From an uncultured Bacteroidaceae bacterium (lineage in GTDB: Bacteria > Bacteroidota > Bacteroidia > Bacteroidales > Bacteroidaceae): 36,824 nucleotides of DNA. This document shows positions 1-6,102 of the stretch, in pieces (positions within the stretch are counted from its first letter, which is position 1; each line of letters opens with the position of its first letter). Location: the NCBI GenBank assembly GCA_905235565.1, contig CAJOLR010000015.1, forward strand, positions 1 through 36,824, in the 5' to 3' direction. Under the pieces are notes generated by a model, which saw only the letters and a program-made list of their open reading frames with translations, searched no databases and was not told where the DNA came from. The translations under genes and the position numbers were made by a program.

Positions 1-150
1 TTTTGATCATTTACAAAGATATGGGTGCTTCATTTTACCCTCTTAAAACTGGGCATTTAACTTTACGAAAATCTGAGCACGCAAAATTACCGATTACAGA
101 AGCGCAGGTGCGATGCATTTGTTTAGGGAGGGTGACCGCCTGATGGACCA

Positions 151-238
151 GCTATTTAACATAGTGGGGATTATGCTTGTAGGAGCGAGTGCGGGAGCGA
201 CGGAGGGCATAATCTAGATTCCCATTATGTTACATAGC
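151..238. repeat. 88-nt imperfect palindrome / long hairpin
   Basis: The outer arms, starting GCTATTTAACATA at 151 and ending TATGTTACATAGC at 238, pair over about 19 positions with 2-3 mismatches. An inner perfect 8-bp stem, GATTATGC (169-176) with GCATAATC (207-214), encloses a purine-rich loop containing GGAGCGAGTGCGGGAGCGACGG. It is not next to a T-run, so it is not a simple terminator. Possible roles are a cruciform site such as a transfer origin or single-strand origin left by a mobile element, or a REP-like repeat. No relaxase or replication gene is in the window, so the function is unassigned. Confidence 0.6.
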
Positions 239-245
239 GGAAAAA

Positions 246-338
246 GGTGCACTGATGTCTCTAAGCGATGCGTACCCCATTGCTTTTAGATTTGCACCGT
301 GATTCCAATATGGGTATTACGGTGCTCTTTTTATTTTT
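246..338 (+). terminator. Rho-independent terminator with overlapping alternative hairpin (attenuator-like)
   Basis: GCACCGT (294-300) pairs with ACGGTGC (319-325), extended by further pairs, and is followed by TCTTTTTATTTTT: a strong plus-strand terminator. Its left arm overlaps TGCACC (293-298), which can instead pair with GGTGCA (246-251) to close another hairpin whose inner part pairs TCTCTAAGCGATG with CATTGCTTTTAGA. The two structures are mutually exclusive, as in attenuators and riboswitch platforms. No gene follows before the insertion sequence, so what was regulated, if anything, is unknown. The terminator call is firm; the switch idea is inference. Confidence 0.65.
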
Positions 339-456
339 GTACTTGAAGTGAAACAATCGGTTTGAATGAACTAGTTTAACGACATGACTTAGTATCAAAT
401 AACAGTATTAGATTCAACTGTTTGTCGTCCTTCAAAAACAATAATAAACACTGACA

Positions 457-598
457 GAAAAGAGGAGGTGAACTATCCCCATTGCTGGATTAATGTCCAA
501 GGGCCGTATTAGACCTCCTCTTTTCCCATATTGGAATGACCATTTAGAATCGTAGACATAGCGGTCTAATAAAAGTATTTGTGTCGATTACAATATGG
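457..598 (+). ncRNA. Putative IS110 bridge RNA (two guide-loop hairpins)
   Basis: Two adjacent large hairpins lie between the proposed left end and the recombinase. Hairpin 1 has a perfect 13-bp stem (457-469 with 513-525), an internal loop with sides GAACTATC (470-477) and CCGTATTAG (504-512), and an apical stem CCC(A)TTG (478-484) with CAAGGG (498-503). Hairpin 2 has CCATATTG (526-533) with CAATATGG (591-598), extended by AAT/ATT, around a loop of about 50 nt. IS110-group elements encode such an RNA; its two internal loops pair with target and donor DNA. By position hairpin 1 would be the target loop and hairpin 2 the donor loop. The right guide of the donor loop could not be matched to the left end, so only half of the scheme is supported. 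Confidence 0.6.
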
Positions 599-626
599 CG
601 TCAGCTAAACTTAACACCACAAAATT

Positions 627-1622
627 ATGTATTTTTCTCAATTCATTGGAGTTGACATCTCCAAAGACACGCTGGATGCAGCTGTTTATCCGGCTAAAGA
701 CAAGAAAATGGACTTTCTCCATTTTGACAACAACCAGAAAGGTCTCACGTTAATGATGTCCTGGCTTAAACGACGTGGCATAAAAGCCTCGGACATGGTT
801 ATCTGTGCAGAACATACTGGCGTTTATACAAACCCGCTTATTGAGTTTGCAGATAAGAAAGGCCTTGCCTTGAGTCTTAACTCTCCACTGGACATCAAAC
901 ACTCCATGGGTATAGCCAGAGGTAAGAATGATGCTGTGGATGCCGGTCGCATTGCCGAGTATGCACATAGCCACAAGGACAAACTGAGACTATATGAGAA
1001 GCCGTCAGATAACATCAGGAAACTGCAATATCTACTCACTGAAAGACGGCAATATATGCGACAGCGGACAGCTCTAATCAATCTTGACTGCGCCATGGGT
1101 AAATATGGAACTAGTGAAACACGTTCTCGCAGTGAGTCTGCTAAACACCACTGTGAGAAACTAGTCAAGAAAGTGGAAGATCAAATGCTATCCATTATTC
1201 ACTCAGATCCTGACATCCAAAGAAACTATGATCTTGTAATCAGCGTAAAAGGTGTCGGTCTCATCAATGCCATCAATACTATCGTCTTTACAAACAATTT
1301 CAAATCGTTTGAAACGCCACGGCGATATGCCTGTTATATAGGCGTGGCTCCGTTTGATCACACCTCTGGTATAAGCGTGAAAGGAAGGACTCAAGTATCC
1401 AAGATATGCCGGACGCAGCAAAAAGCAGAACTGTCCATGGCCGCCAGGAGTGCTATCGTTAATGATCCAGGACTAAAAAAATACTATCTACGCAAAATGA
1501 AAGAAAAAGGCGGAGGTAAGGATGCACATGGCGTTGTTCTTAATGCCGTAAAGTTTAAGATTATCCTCAGAATGTTTGCCGTCGTTCGTTCAGGGGAGCC
1601 TTACAAGGTACTTAATTATTGA
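627..1622 (+). CDS. IS110-family recombinase/transposase
   Basis: This 331-residue protein has the two IS110 domains. The N-terminal RuvC-like DEDD domain shows GVDISKD (D10), CAEHTG (E62) and KNDAVDAGR (D102, D105), the four acidic residues expected. The C-terminal Transposase_20 domain shows VKGVG (207-211) and YIGVAPFDHTSG (237-248), where Ser247 is the likely nucleophile. A coiled region of basic and acidic residues (about 165-195) links them. All catalytic residues are present and the frame is intact, so the element may be active. These enzymes cut and join DNA guided by the element's own structured RNA and excise as circles. The gene starts 28 nt after the second RNA hairpin, and its stop lies 17-80 nt from the proposed right ends. 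Confidence 0.95.
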   Translation: MYFSQFIGVDISKDTLDAAVYPAKDKKMDFLHFDNNQKGLTLMMSWLKRRGIKASDMVICAEHTGVYTNPLIEFADKKGLALSLNSPLDIKHSMGIARGKNDAVDAGRIAEYAHSHKDKLRLYEKPSDNIRKLQYLLTERRQYMRQRTALINLDCAMGKYGTSETRSRSESAKHHCEKLVKKVEDQMLSIIHSDPDIQRNYDLVISVKGVGLINAINTIVFTNNFKSFETPRRYACYIGVAPFDHTSGISVKGRTQVSKICRTQQKAELSMAARSAIVNDPGLKKYYLRKMKEKGGGKDAHGVVLNAVKFKIILRMFAVVRSGEPYKVLNY

Positions 1623-1702
1623 TGTACAATCGGTTGAACTATCCTTATCTTTAGTGCCAGATTGCAGGAGATGCAACAAATTAGAGTAATAGACACGGGT
1701 CT

Positions 1703-2423
1703 AATCAAAGTAATAGTATCGCTCCACTCCTGTTAACTATATGATCCGGATAGCAAAGACCGGTTTGAAGCTATAATCATCCCTTCTTGTAACGAATCTT
1801 TTTAGGAAGGGCCAATTTATTTATTAATATTGGACACGAGGGGCGCCATTAGATAGCGTTCCCCGCGATATCCGTATTGTAACAAACTCAACAATAATAG
1901 TTTCCAAAAAACGTCCAAAAATATTTGGAAAAGTCTTAGAATACGGCCTGAAGCCGCAATTAAAAGAAGCGTGGAGCACGATTGCTATATCTATGCCTGG
2001 AATAGTGCTTGCACCATGGAAGGTGTGGATATAGTAATGGTGCGGAACACCTTGTTATTGGTAGGCCTGAGGGTTTGATGCGGCCGGCTATCTGCAGGAG
2101 GTTGTACCGGGAAGAACAGACAGGGACTGGAACTGATTAGGGTTGGGAAACGTGCCCTACTCTATTTCCAGGCGCTGGCTGTTCTGGGTTAAACAATCCA
2201 GACAGTGGCCTATGGGCGGGAGGATTTCTCTATAAACGGTTGCATCGGCTGGAGCGGGATGCGGAGGCCGATGGTGCAGGGCCACTGGCTGCTAACTCTA
2301 TAGGGCGGGGCCGTAAGTAAATCTCTGCTGCTACTTGCAGAAAAGTTCCTGATACAGACTGTCCAGCCTGCGGGACGGGGATATCGGCATTATATGGGAT
2401 CTGTTTGTTATATTTGCAGGGAT
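1703..2423. other. Gene-less, probably decayed intergenic DNA with several hairpins
   Basis: No frame gives a recognisable protein. The first 230 nt are AT-rich and contain CCCTTC/GAAGGG around 1782-1809, a GC-rich hairpin at 1832-1873 (GGGGCGC with GCG..CCCC), and the palindrome TCCAAAaataTTTGGA (1914-1929). From about 1930 the composition becomes GC-rich like coding DNA but with many stops, as expected for a gene remnant. Here CTATATC (1985-1991) pairs with GATATAG (2028-2034), GCACCAT (2011-2017) with ATGGTGC (2037-2043), and AAGGTGT (2020-2026) with ACACCTT (2047-2053). The last two are interleaved. No function is assigned. Confidence 0.5.
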
Positions 2424-3107
2424 ATGAAACTGGAGGAGTTTGAGACTAATGGACGGCATTGTCTGTATTATGCCGATGAGGAGCCGGAGGTGCTGCTGGT
2501 GGAGCCGCTTGATGAGCGGGAGGTGACGGCACTGGATGAGGAATTATCGGCCATTAAGGCGGGATGCAAGCGGAGGTTTGCATATGTGGCCCTGATTGTA
2601 AAGGACTGGAACCAGGAGTTGGCCCCTTGGGTGGCTCCGCCGGTGTATGGGAAGGTTCCGTTCGGCAACGGGGCAGCAGAGACGCTCAGGGTTATTGAGG
2701 ATGGTGTTATTCCGGAGATGCAAAAGCGATTTGAGTCTTTGAAGGGGGCTGACGTTGTCATTGGCGGGTATTCGCTGGCCGGGTTGTTTGCGCTCTGGTG
2801 CGCTTATGAGAGCCCGATGTTCAGTGGCGTGGCGGCTGCATCGCCATCGGTGTGGTATCCGAGGTGGATGGATAATGCTGGGCACAGGAAGCCTAACGCA
2901 CGCAGAGTATATCTGAGCCTTGGGGATGCTGAGGCCAAGACGAAGCAACCGGTGATGGCTACGGTGGCTGACAATATCAGTGGTCTTTATGATATGCTGA
3001 AGAAGTGTCCTGACGTGAGGAGTTTCCTGGAATGGAACGAGGGCGGGCACTTCAGGGAGCCTGCTCTGCGGACGGCTAGGGCTTTTGTATGGGCTGTGGG
3101 TTGGTGA
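2424..3107 (+). CDS. Alpha/beta-hydrolase-fold esterase
   Basis: The protein of about 227 residues resembles the small Bacteroidota members of the putative esterase (esterase D / enterochelin-esterase-like) group. The nucleophile elbow GGYSLAG is followed by a typical AAASPSVWYP segment, a candidate acid in SLGDAEAKT, and a candidate catalytic His near the C-terminus in NEGGHF. No signal peptide is seen, so it is probably cytoplasmic. An in-frame ATG at 2394 would add ten residues (MGSVCYICRD) that do not look like the family, so I prefer the ATG at 2424 followed by KLEEFETNG. A TATATTTG box (2408-2415) just before that ATG may be coincidental. The substrate is unknown. The gene stands alone, convergent with the PstS-like gene. 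Confidence 0.8.
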   Translation: MKLEEFETNGRHCLYYADEEPEVLLVEPLDEREVTALDEELSAIKAGCKRRFAYVALIVKDWNQELAPWVAPPVYGKVPFGNGAAETLRVIEDGVIPEMQKRFESLKGADVVIGGYSLAGLFALWCAYESPMFSGVAAASPSVWYPRWMDNAGHRKPNARRVYLSLGDAEAKTKQPVMATVADNISGLYDMLKKCPDVRSFLEWNEGGHFREPALRTARAFVWAVGW

Positions 3108-3152
3108 GGCAGAGGCCATAGGGAACTGATGCTTCTGTGTCACTTGTAAACA

Positions 3153-4145
3153 TCATCTTATAGCGATATATCCGCTTTCATCAATCATATCGGCACCTCT
3201 TTCTGTAAACAGAAAACGATACAGCTTGTATGGCGTGCTGTTGTGATCTTGCGTCTTGCGTACTGCAGCATAGATATGCGATGTGAACGGATATCTGTTC
3301 TCTCTCAAAGACTCTTTGGTTGGAGCTACTCCGTCTATGGAAAGAATGTTCACTTTCATCAAATCCCTTACCATAGCAGTGCAGTAGAAATACGGAGTAT
3401 AGCCAATTCCATATTCATCAGATTCCAGCTGCATATATGGTGATGCCATCTGTGAGCCGATGATTTCGGGCATATAAGTGCCGTTAATCATGGTAAGTCC
3501 GTTCATGACCAACGTCTCCATTTTCTCCTGGCTACCGGAATCAGTATCGCGGATGTACGGAGTTATTGTATGGTCCTCTCCTCCCACTTCCTTCCAGTTG
3601 GTAATCTCTCCTGTATATATCTTACGTATCTGGTCTGATGTCAGATTCTTGACGGGATTCTTAGGATTGACGATAAAGACCAATGCATCAATGGCCAAAG
3701 GAGCTGTCTCTATCTCTACGCCCTGTGCAGATGATGATTGCAACTCATTCCTTGAAATATCACGGCTGGCAATTATGACGTCAGTTTTACCCTCAATCAA
3801 ATTCATATACGCTCCATGAGTACCGCTGCAAAGATTACTGTCAAGATACTCCCTGTAGGTAAATTCCGATGATTCACCGCTGAAGTTTGGAGCTATGATA
3901 TAGGTGGTTCCGCTCATCCAATCCACCTCCCACTGATACGGCACACCCAACAGCTTATATGCAACGAGATCCCTGACCGGCCGGGTACTAGTAGAGCAGT
4001 CAGTTAGTGGCCATTTACTCCAGGATATGCTATCTATTATGGATTCCCGTTCATCCGGCTTTGGAGTGGGAACATCTTCTTTGTTGTCACAAGCAAGGAA
4101 AAGGCTGATTAAAGCCAGGGCAGTAAAATAACGGGTTATGTTCAT
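3153..4145 (-). CDS. PstS-like periplasmic substrate-binding lipoprotein
   Basis: The 330-residue precursor begins with a lipoprotein signal (hydrophobic stretch ending LFLAC, so Cys19 would be lipidated). The body matches the phosphate-binding-like periplasmic fold: DVIIASRDIS, then the hallmark segment FIVNPKNPVKNLTSDQIRKIY followed by GEITNWKEVGG, and a late segment ending in FLFTERGADMIDESGYI. PstS proteins bind phosphate for an ABC importer, but no pstCAB genes follow here, and the single-gene setting suggests a stand-alone binding or sensing lipoprotein. The protein is slightly longer than minimal PstS because of a divergent N-terminal segment (about 35-110). Ligand identity is uncertain. 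Confidence 0.85.
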   Translation of the reverse strand: MNITRYFTALALISLFLACDNKEDVPTPKPDERESIIDSISWSKWPLTDCSTSTRPVRDLVAYKLLGVPYQWEVDWMSGTTYIIAPNFSGESSEFTYREYLDSNLCSGTHGAYMNLIEGKTDVIIASRDISRNELQSSSAQGVEIETAPLAIDALVFIVNPKNPVKNLTSDQIRKIYTGEITNWKEVGGEDHTITPYIRDTDSGSQEKMETLVMNGLTMINGTYMPEIIGSQMASPYMQLESDEYGIGYTPYFYCTAMVRDLMKVNILSIDGVAPTKESLRENRYPFTSHIYAAVRKTQDHNSTPYKLYRFLFTERGADMIDESGYIAIR

Positions 4146-4524
4146 CTCTGTTGGGCTATGATTATTTGAGCTACAAATTTAATCAAATGACACAGGGAAC
4201 TGAAGTGAACACCAATAGTTTTTTGTCTAACTTTTTGGGATCACTTCATCCTTTTGTTTCATTTGTTTTTATTTGGCTAAAGTAGTCAATTTATTTGTGA
4301 TTATGATTTATATTTGTACCGCAAACAAGGAGAGAAGATTGATTGTTACATACCCTATTGTACATCGAACTTCGGGGTTCAGGGAGGCAGGGATGCTACC
4401 CTGTTCTTTTTTTATGTACTTTGGGTTCCTGAGTGAGGTGCGGCCATTATCAGACCGCCCCGTAATCATCAGCTTTCGTGAAAGGTGATGGTTACGGGAC
4501 GGAACCGATGCGCAGCAGCGGATG
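4146..4524. other. Intergenic region with two hairpins
   Basis: No gene is supported here; the short frames on both strands have no recognisable content. The left part is the AT-rich upstream region of the PstS-like gene. The centre holds a possible short plus-strand transcript (4323-4413, separate entry). On the right a near-perfect 40-nt hairpin (about 4459-4499) pairs CCCGTAA(T)CATCA with TGATGGTTACGGG around CTTTCgtGAAAG. It lies directly downstream of the holin-like gene on the minus strand and may end that transcript, although no T-run follows. Confidence 0.5.
4309..4413 (+). ncRNA. Possible small structured transcript with promoter box and terminator
   Basis: TATATTTG (4309-4316) fits the Bacteroidota -7 box TAnnTTTG, which would place a start near 4323. 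A short hairpin GAAC-ttcggg-GTTC (4367-4380) and then CAGGG (4388-4392) with CCCTG (4399-4403), followed by TTCTTTTTTT, form a plausible intrinsic terminator. The interval would give an RNA of about 90 nt with no open frame of note. No -33 element at the right distance is visible, so the promoter half is weak. I do not recognise the RNA family. Confidence 0.3.
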
Positions 4525-4836
4525 TTACGCAGGTGCTTGGGTGAGCTGCTTGCGGAGATCCTGGACTTCGGTTTTGAGTTGGGAGTTTTCACGGCAGAGT
4601 TGATCTACGGAGAGCTTGAGCTCGGTGTTCTCCCGGCGGAGTTCTAGAACTTCATCGTTGACTTTGGCAAGGTCATCCAGAAGCTTCTTATTGTTGCGGG
4701 TGAGCAGCTCTATTGACTCCTGCATGTTACGGATGGCGTCGCCCTGGCGCTTGCGGCGGCCGGCGAACCAGCCTGCTACTGCAGTGGCGGTTGGGACCAG
4801 GCAGTCGGTTATCAGGTTTATTATTGATGTTTCCAT
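4525..4836 (-). CDS. Holin-like small membrane protein with coiled coil
   Basis: The protein has 103 residues if it starts at METSIINL (4836); the longer upstream frame overlaps the endolysin gene and is unlikely. Residues about 5-24 (IINLITDCLVPTATAVAGWFAG) form one membrane segment, followed by a basic GRRKR and a heptad-rich coiled coil (about 30-98) full of Leu, Glu, Lys and Asn. It directly follows the endolysin gene (14 nt gap), so the context suggests a holin or other lysis accessory protein. The membrane segment and coiled coil are seen; the lysis role is inferred from neighbours. It could also be a generic membrane-anchored coiled-coil protein. Confidence 0.6.
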   Translation of the reverse strand: METSIINLITDCLVPTATAVAGWFAGRRKRQGDAIRNMQESIELLTRNNKKLLDDLAKVNDEVLELRRENTELKLSVDQLCRENSQLKTEVQDLRKQLTQAPA

Positions 4837-4849
4837 GGTGCTGCAGTGT

Positions 4850-5274
4850 TTATGAGTAATACAATTTGATTTCTTGTTCGCGGCGCTTGATGAGTCCGGG
4901 CATTTTTTCGTTGCCGGCATAAACCCAGCGACGGAACTCATCGGCTATGGAGGGGTCATTAGGGTCTTTCAGGATCTTCTTGCGGATGGTGGAGACGTTG
5001 AAGCCTCGGGCTCCTATGTTGAAGACGAAGCTGATGAGGGCATCAAACTGTTCCTGAGTGAGGTCTGCGCCCATCTGGTTGATACAGTGCTCGGCGTTGC
5101 GGATGTCCTGTTGAAGAAGCTCATCGGCTTTTTTTCGGTTATTTGCATGCCTTGGTGGACGCCTGCGGTGTGACCGTATCCGATGGTCCAGACACCTGCC
5201 GGACATAGGTATGAGTTGAGGCGTAGCTGCTCAAAACTCTTTATAAGTAAAAGTGCGTAATTTGTTGCTTTCAT
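4850..5274 (-). CDS. GH24 phage-type lysozyme (endolysin), interrupted by a -1 frame change
   Basis: Reading from 5274, the first 49 residues hold the GH24 catalytic region: KSFEQLRLNSY, then CPAGVWTIGYGHT, with E15, C24 and T30 at exactly the spacing of the T4 lysozyme triad E11-D20-T26; an E-C-T triad occurs in phage endolysins. At the A-run (5129-5135) the frame breaks, and the rest (ADELLQQDI to KLYYS) continues in the -1 frame, giving 141 residues in total, a normal length. The break lies exactly on A-AAA-AAG in the zero frame, the classic -1 slippery heptamer. The gene is therefore a homopolymer-indel pseudogene, a sequencing error, or a programmed frameshift. It would cleave peptidoglycan between MurNAc and GlcNAc. 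No signal peptide is seen, so a holin would be needed. Confidence 0.8.
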
Positions 5275-5299
5275 GGTTGTTATGGATTTATTTTAGTGT

Positions 5300-5812
5300 T
5301 TAAACGGTGTGTGTTTGGCGGATTGCCAACTTTAATACTATGATGTAGATTGTGGCCGCTATGATTAGGATTATCAGGCGGTCCAGGATGGGTGATGCGC
5401 GGGGTTGCTGGGTTTGTTTTTCTTGGTATTGGGTGTTTTGTGTGGTGGCCCAGTCTTGGGTTGATGTGTGTGATTTGGCGGTGTTTTCTGATTGGTTGGT
5501 GGTGGACTCCTCTTCTATTATCAGGGTGCCTCCTCCCTGCTCTATCAGCTGGTTGGTTAGATCCTGAAGGGGGCTGTTGGTATTAGGGATTGGCAGACCA
5601 TCTGGGAGTATCTGGAAGCCTGGGATGTAGGTTATGGTGAGTCTGCGGCTCTGGCTGGCCATGAGACGGTGTGCTGCGCTGTCTATGGCGTTCTGGGTGA
5701 TGGATGTGGTTGATGTGCTTGTGGCGGTGGTGTGCTTGCTGGTGCGGCAGGCTGAGATTATGAGCGTAACTGATACAATGAATATGATGCAGTTTATGTG
5801 CTTTGATTTCAT
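5300..5812 (-). CDS. Small lipoprotein with C-terminal membrane segment (unimolecular-spanin-like)
   Basis: Starting at MKSKHINC (5812) gives 170 residues; the start 18 codons upstream falls between the promoter and this ATG and is less likely. The N-terminus is a lipoprotein signal ending IISAC (Cys about 22). The middle is Thr/Ser/Gln-rich and low in hydrophobic residues, and residues about 145-162 (LIILIIAATIYIIVLKLA) form a membrane helix near the C-terminus. A lipid anchor at one end and an inner-membrane helix at the other is the topology of phage unimolecular spanins such as T1 gp11, which fuse the two membranes in the last step of lysis. It is first in a three-gene set with the endolysin and the holin-like gene. 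The spanin role is inferred from topology and context only. Confidence 0.6.
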   Translation of the reverse strand: MKSKHINCIIFIVSVTLIISACRTSKHTTATSTSTTSITQNAIDSAAHRLMASQSRRLTITYIPGFQILPDGLPIPNTNSPLQDLTNQLIEQGGGTLIIEEESTTNQSENTAKSHTSTQDWATTQNTQYQEKQTQQPRASPILDRLIILIIAATIYIIVLKLAIRQTHTV

Positions 5813-5840
5813 GGTTGAGTATGTGTTTTGCATTAGTATT

Positions 5841-5876
5841 TGCACAAAGATAAGTAATTTGTGCACAACTGCAAAA
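5841..5876 (-). promoter_or_regulatory. Promoter of the lysis-like cassette with overlapping palindromic operator
   Basis: On the minus strand TTTTG (5872-5876) and TATCTTTG (5845-5852) are separated by 19 nt, a very good match to the Bacteroidota TTTG/TAnnTTTG promoter. A perfect inverted repeat, TGCACAAA (5841-5848) and TTTGTGCA (5858-5865) with a 9-nt spacer, covers the -7 box, the position expected for a repressor site. Transcription would start near 5838, about 26 nt before the ATG at 5812. Confidence 0.7.
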
Positions 5877-5969
5877 TAGGCTCAAATAGGCAAAATATGA
5901 CTTCTGAGTGGCCTTAAATAGGTGTTATAAAGTAAGGGTGATTGAAAAATGGGGCACAGATGGGGCACA
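5874..5969. repeat. Short direct repeats between cassette promoter and tRNA-Arg
   Basis: AAATAGG occurs three times (from about 5875, 5884 and 5915), the first two as AAATAGGC 10 bp apart. ATGGGGCACA occurs twice in tandem (5949-5958 and 5960-5969), 11 bp apart. Helix-phased short direct repeats close to the 3' end of a tRNA gene are typical of recombinase arm sites at integrated elements, but no integrase gene is present in the window, so this role is only a possibility. Confidence 0.45.
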
Positions 5970-5990
5970 CGGAGTAACTTTTGGTAAATG

Positions 5991-6024
5991 AAATCGGCCT
6001 CAGAAGTATCTCTGAGGCCGATTT
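5991..6024. terminator. Perfect 14-bp terminator hairpin downstream of tRNA-Arg
   Basis: AAATCGGCCTCAGA (5991-6004) and TCTGAGGCCGATTT (6011-6024) are exact reverse complements with a 6-nt loop; the A/T ends allow termination in either direction. It lies 4 nt beyond the 3' end of tRNA-Arg on the minus strand and most likely ends that transcript. Confidence 0.8.
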
Positions 6025-6028
6025 GTCG

Positions 6029-6102
6029 TGATTCCGCCGGGATTCAAACCCGGAACCTTCTGATCCGTAGTCAGATGCTCTATTCAGTTAAGCTACGGAA
6101 CC
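6029..6102 (-). tRNA. tRNA-Arg (anticodon ACG)
   Basis: The minus strand folds into a complete cloverleaf: acceptor GGTTCCG with CGGAATC (one G-T pair), D-arm GCTTAACTGAATAGAGC, anticodon stem TCTGA/TCAGA with loop CTACGGA giving anticodon ACG, and T-arm CCGGG-TTTGAAT-CCCGG. A34 is normally converted to inosine and reads CGU, CGC and CGA. The 3' CCA is not encoded. The gene borders the lysis-like cassette, and tRNA 3' ends are common integration sites. Confidence 0.95.

Larger units (their letters stand above)
1..370. other. Gene-less structured region left of the IS110 element
   Basis: No convincing coding region is visible. At the extreme left the minus strand reads ATGATCAAAA from position 10, preceded by TATCTTTG (14-21), a Bacteroidota-type -7 box, so a gene may start here and run off the left edge; the box is so close to the ATG that this is only a possibility. 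The rest is dominated by two structured blocks described separately: an 88-nt imperfect palindrome (151-238) and a hairpin/terminator pair (246-338). The final 30 nt (341-370) appear to be the left flank of the insertion sequence. Confidence 0.4.
371..1700 (+). mobile_element. IS110-family insertion sequence (about 1.33 kb), boundaries proposed
   Basis: The element consists of a structured non-coding 5' part and one recombinase gene, the layout of the IS110 group. Such elements have no terminal inverted repeats and insert at a short core, often CT. I place the left core CT at 371-372 (flank TGAA) and the right core CT at 1701-1702 (flank AATC). Joining the flanks gives an empty site TGAA-CT-AAT, which agrees with both sides of the internal loop of the upstream RNA hairpin. 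An alternative right end is the CT at 1639-1640, just after the stop codon, where TGAACTATCC also matches the RNA loop. Boundaries are therefore tentative, while the family is secure. Confidence 0.6.

Noticed and set aside
151-338. Retron or diversity-generating element
   Set aside because: No reverse transcriptase gene exists in the window, and the hairpins alone are not sufficient.
824-1168. Open frames on the minus strand inside the IS110 recombinase gene
   Set aside because: Shadow frames of a well-supported gene, with no recognisable motifs.
4308-4592. Minus-strand frame of 94 codons and a plus-strand frame at 4273-4488
   Set aside because: They cross the hairpins and terminator and have random composition with no domain or signal.
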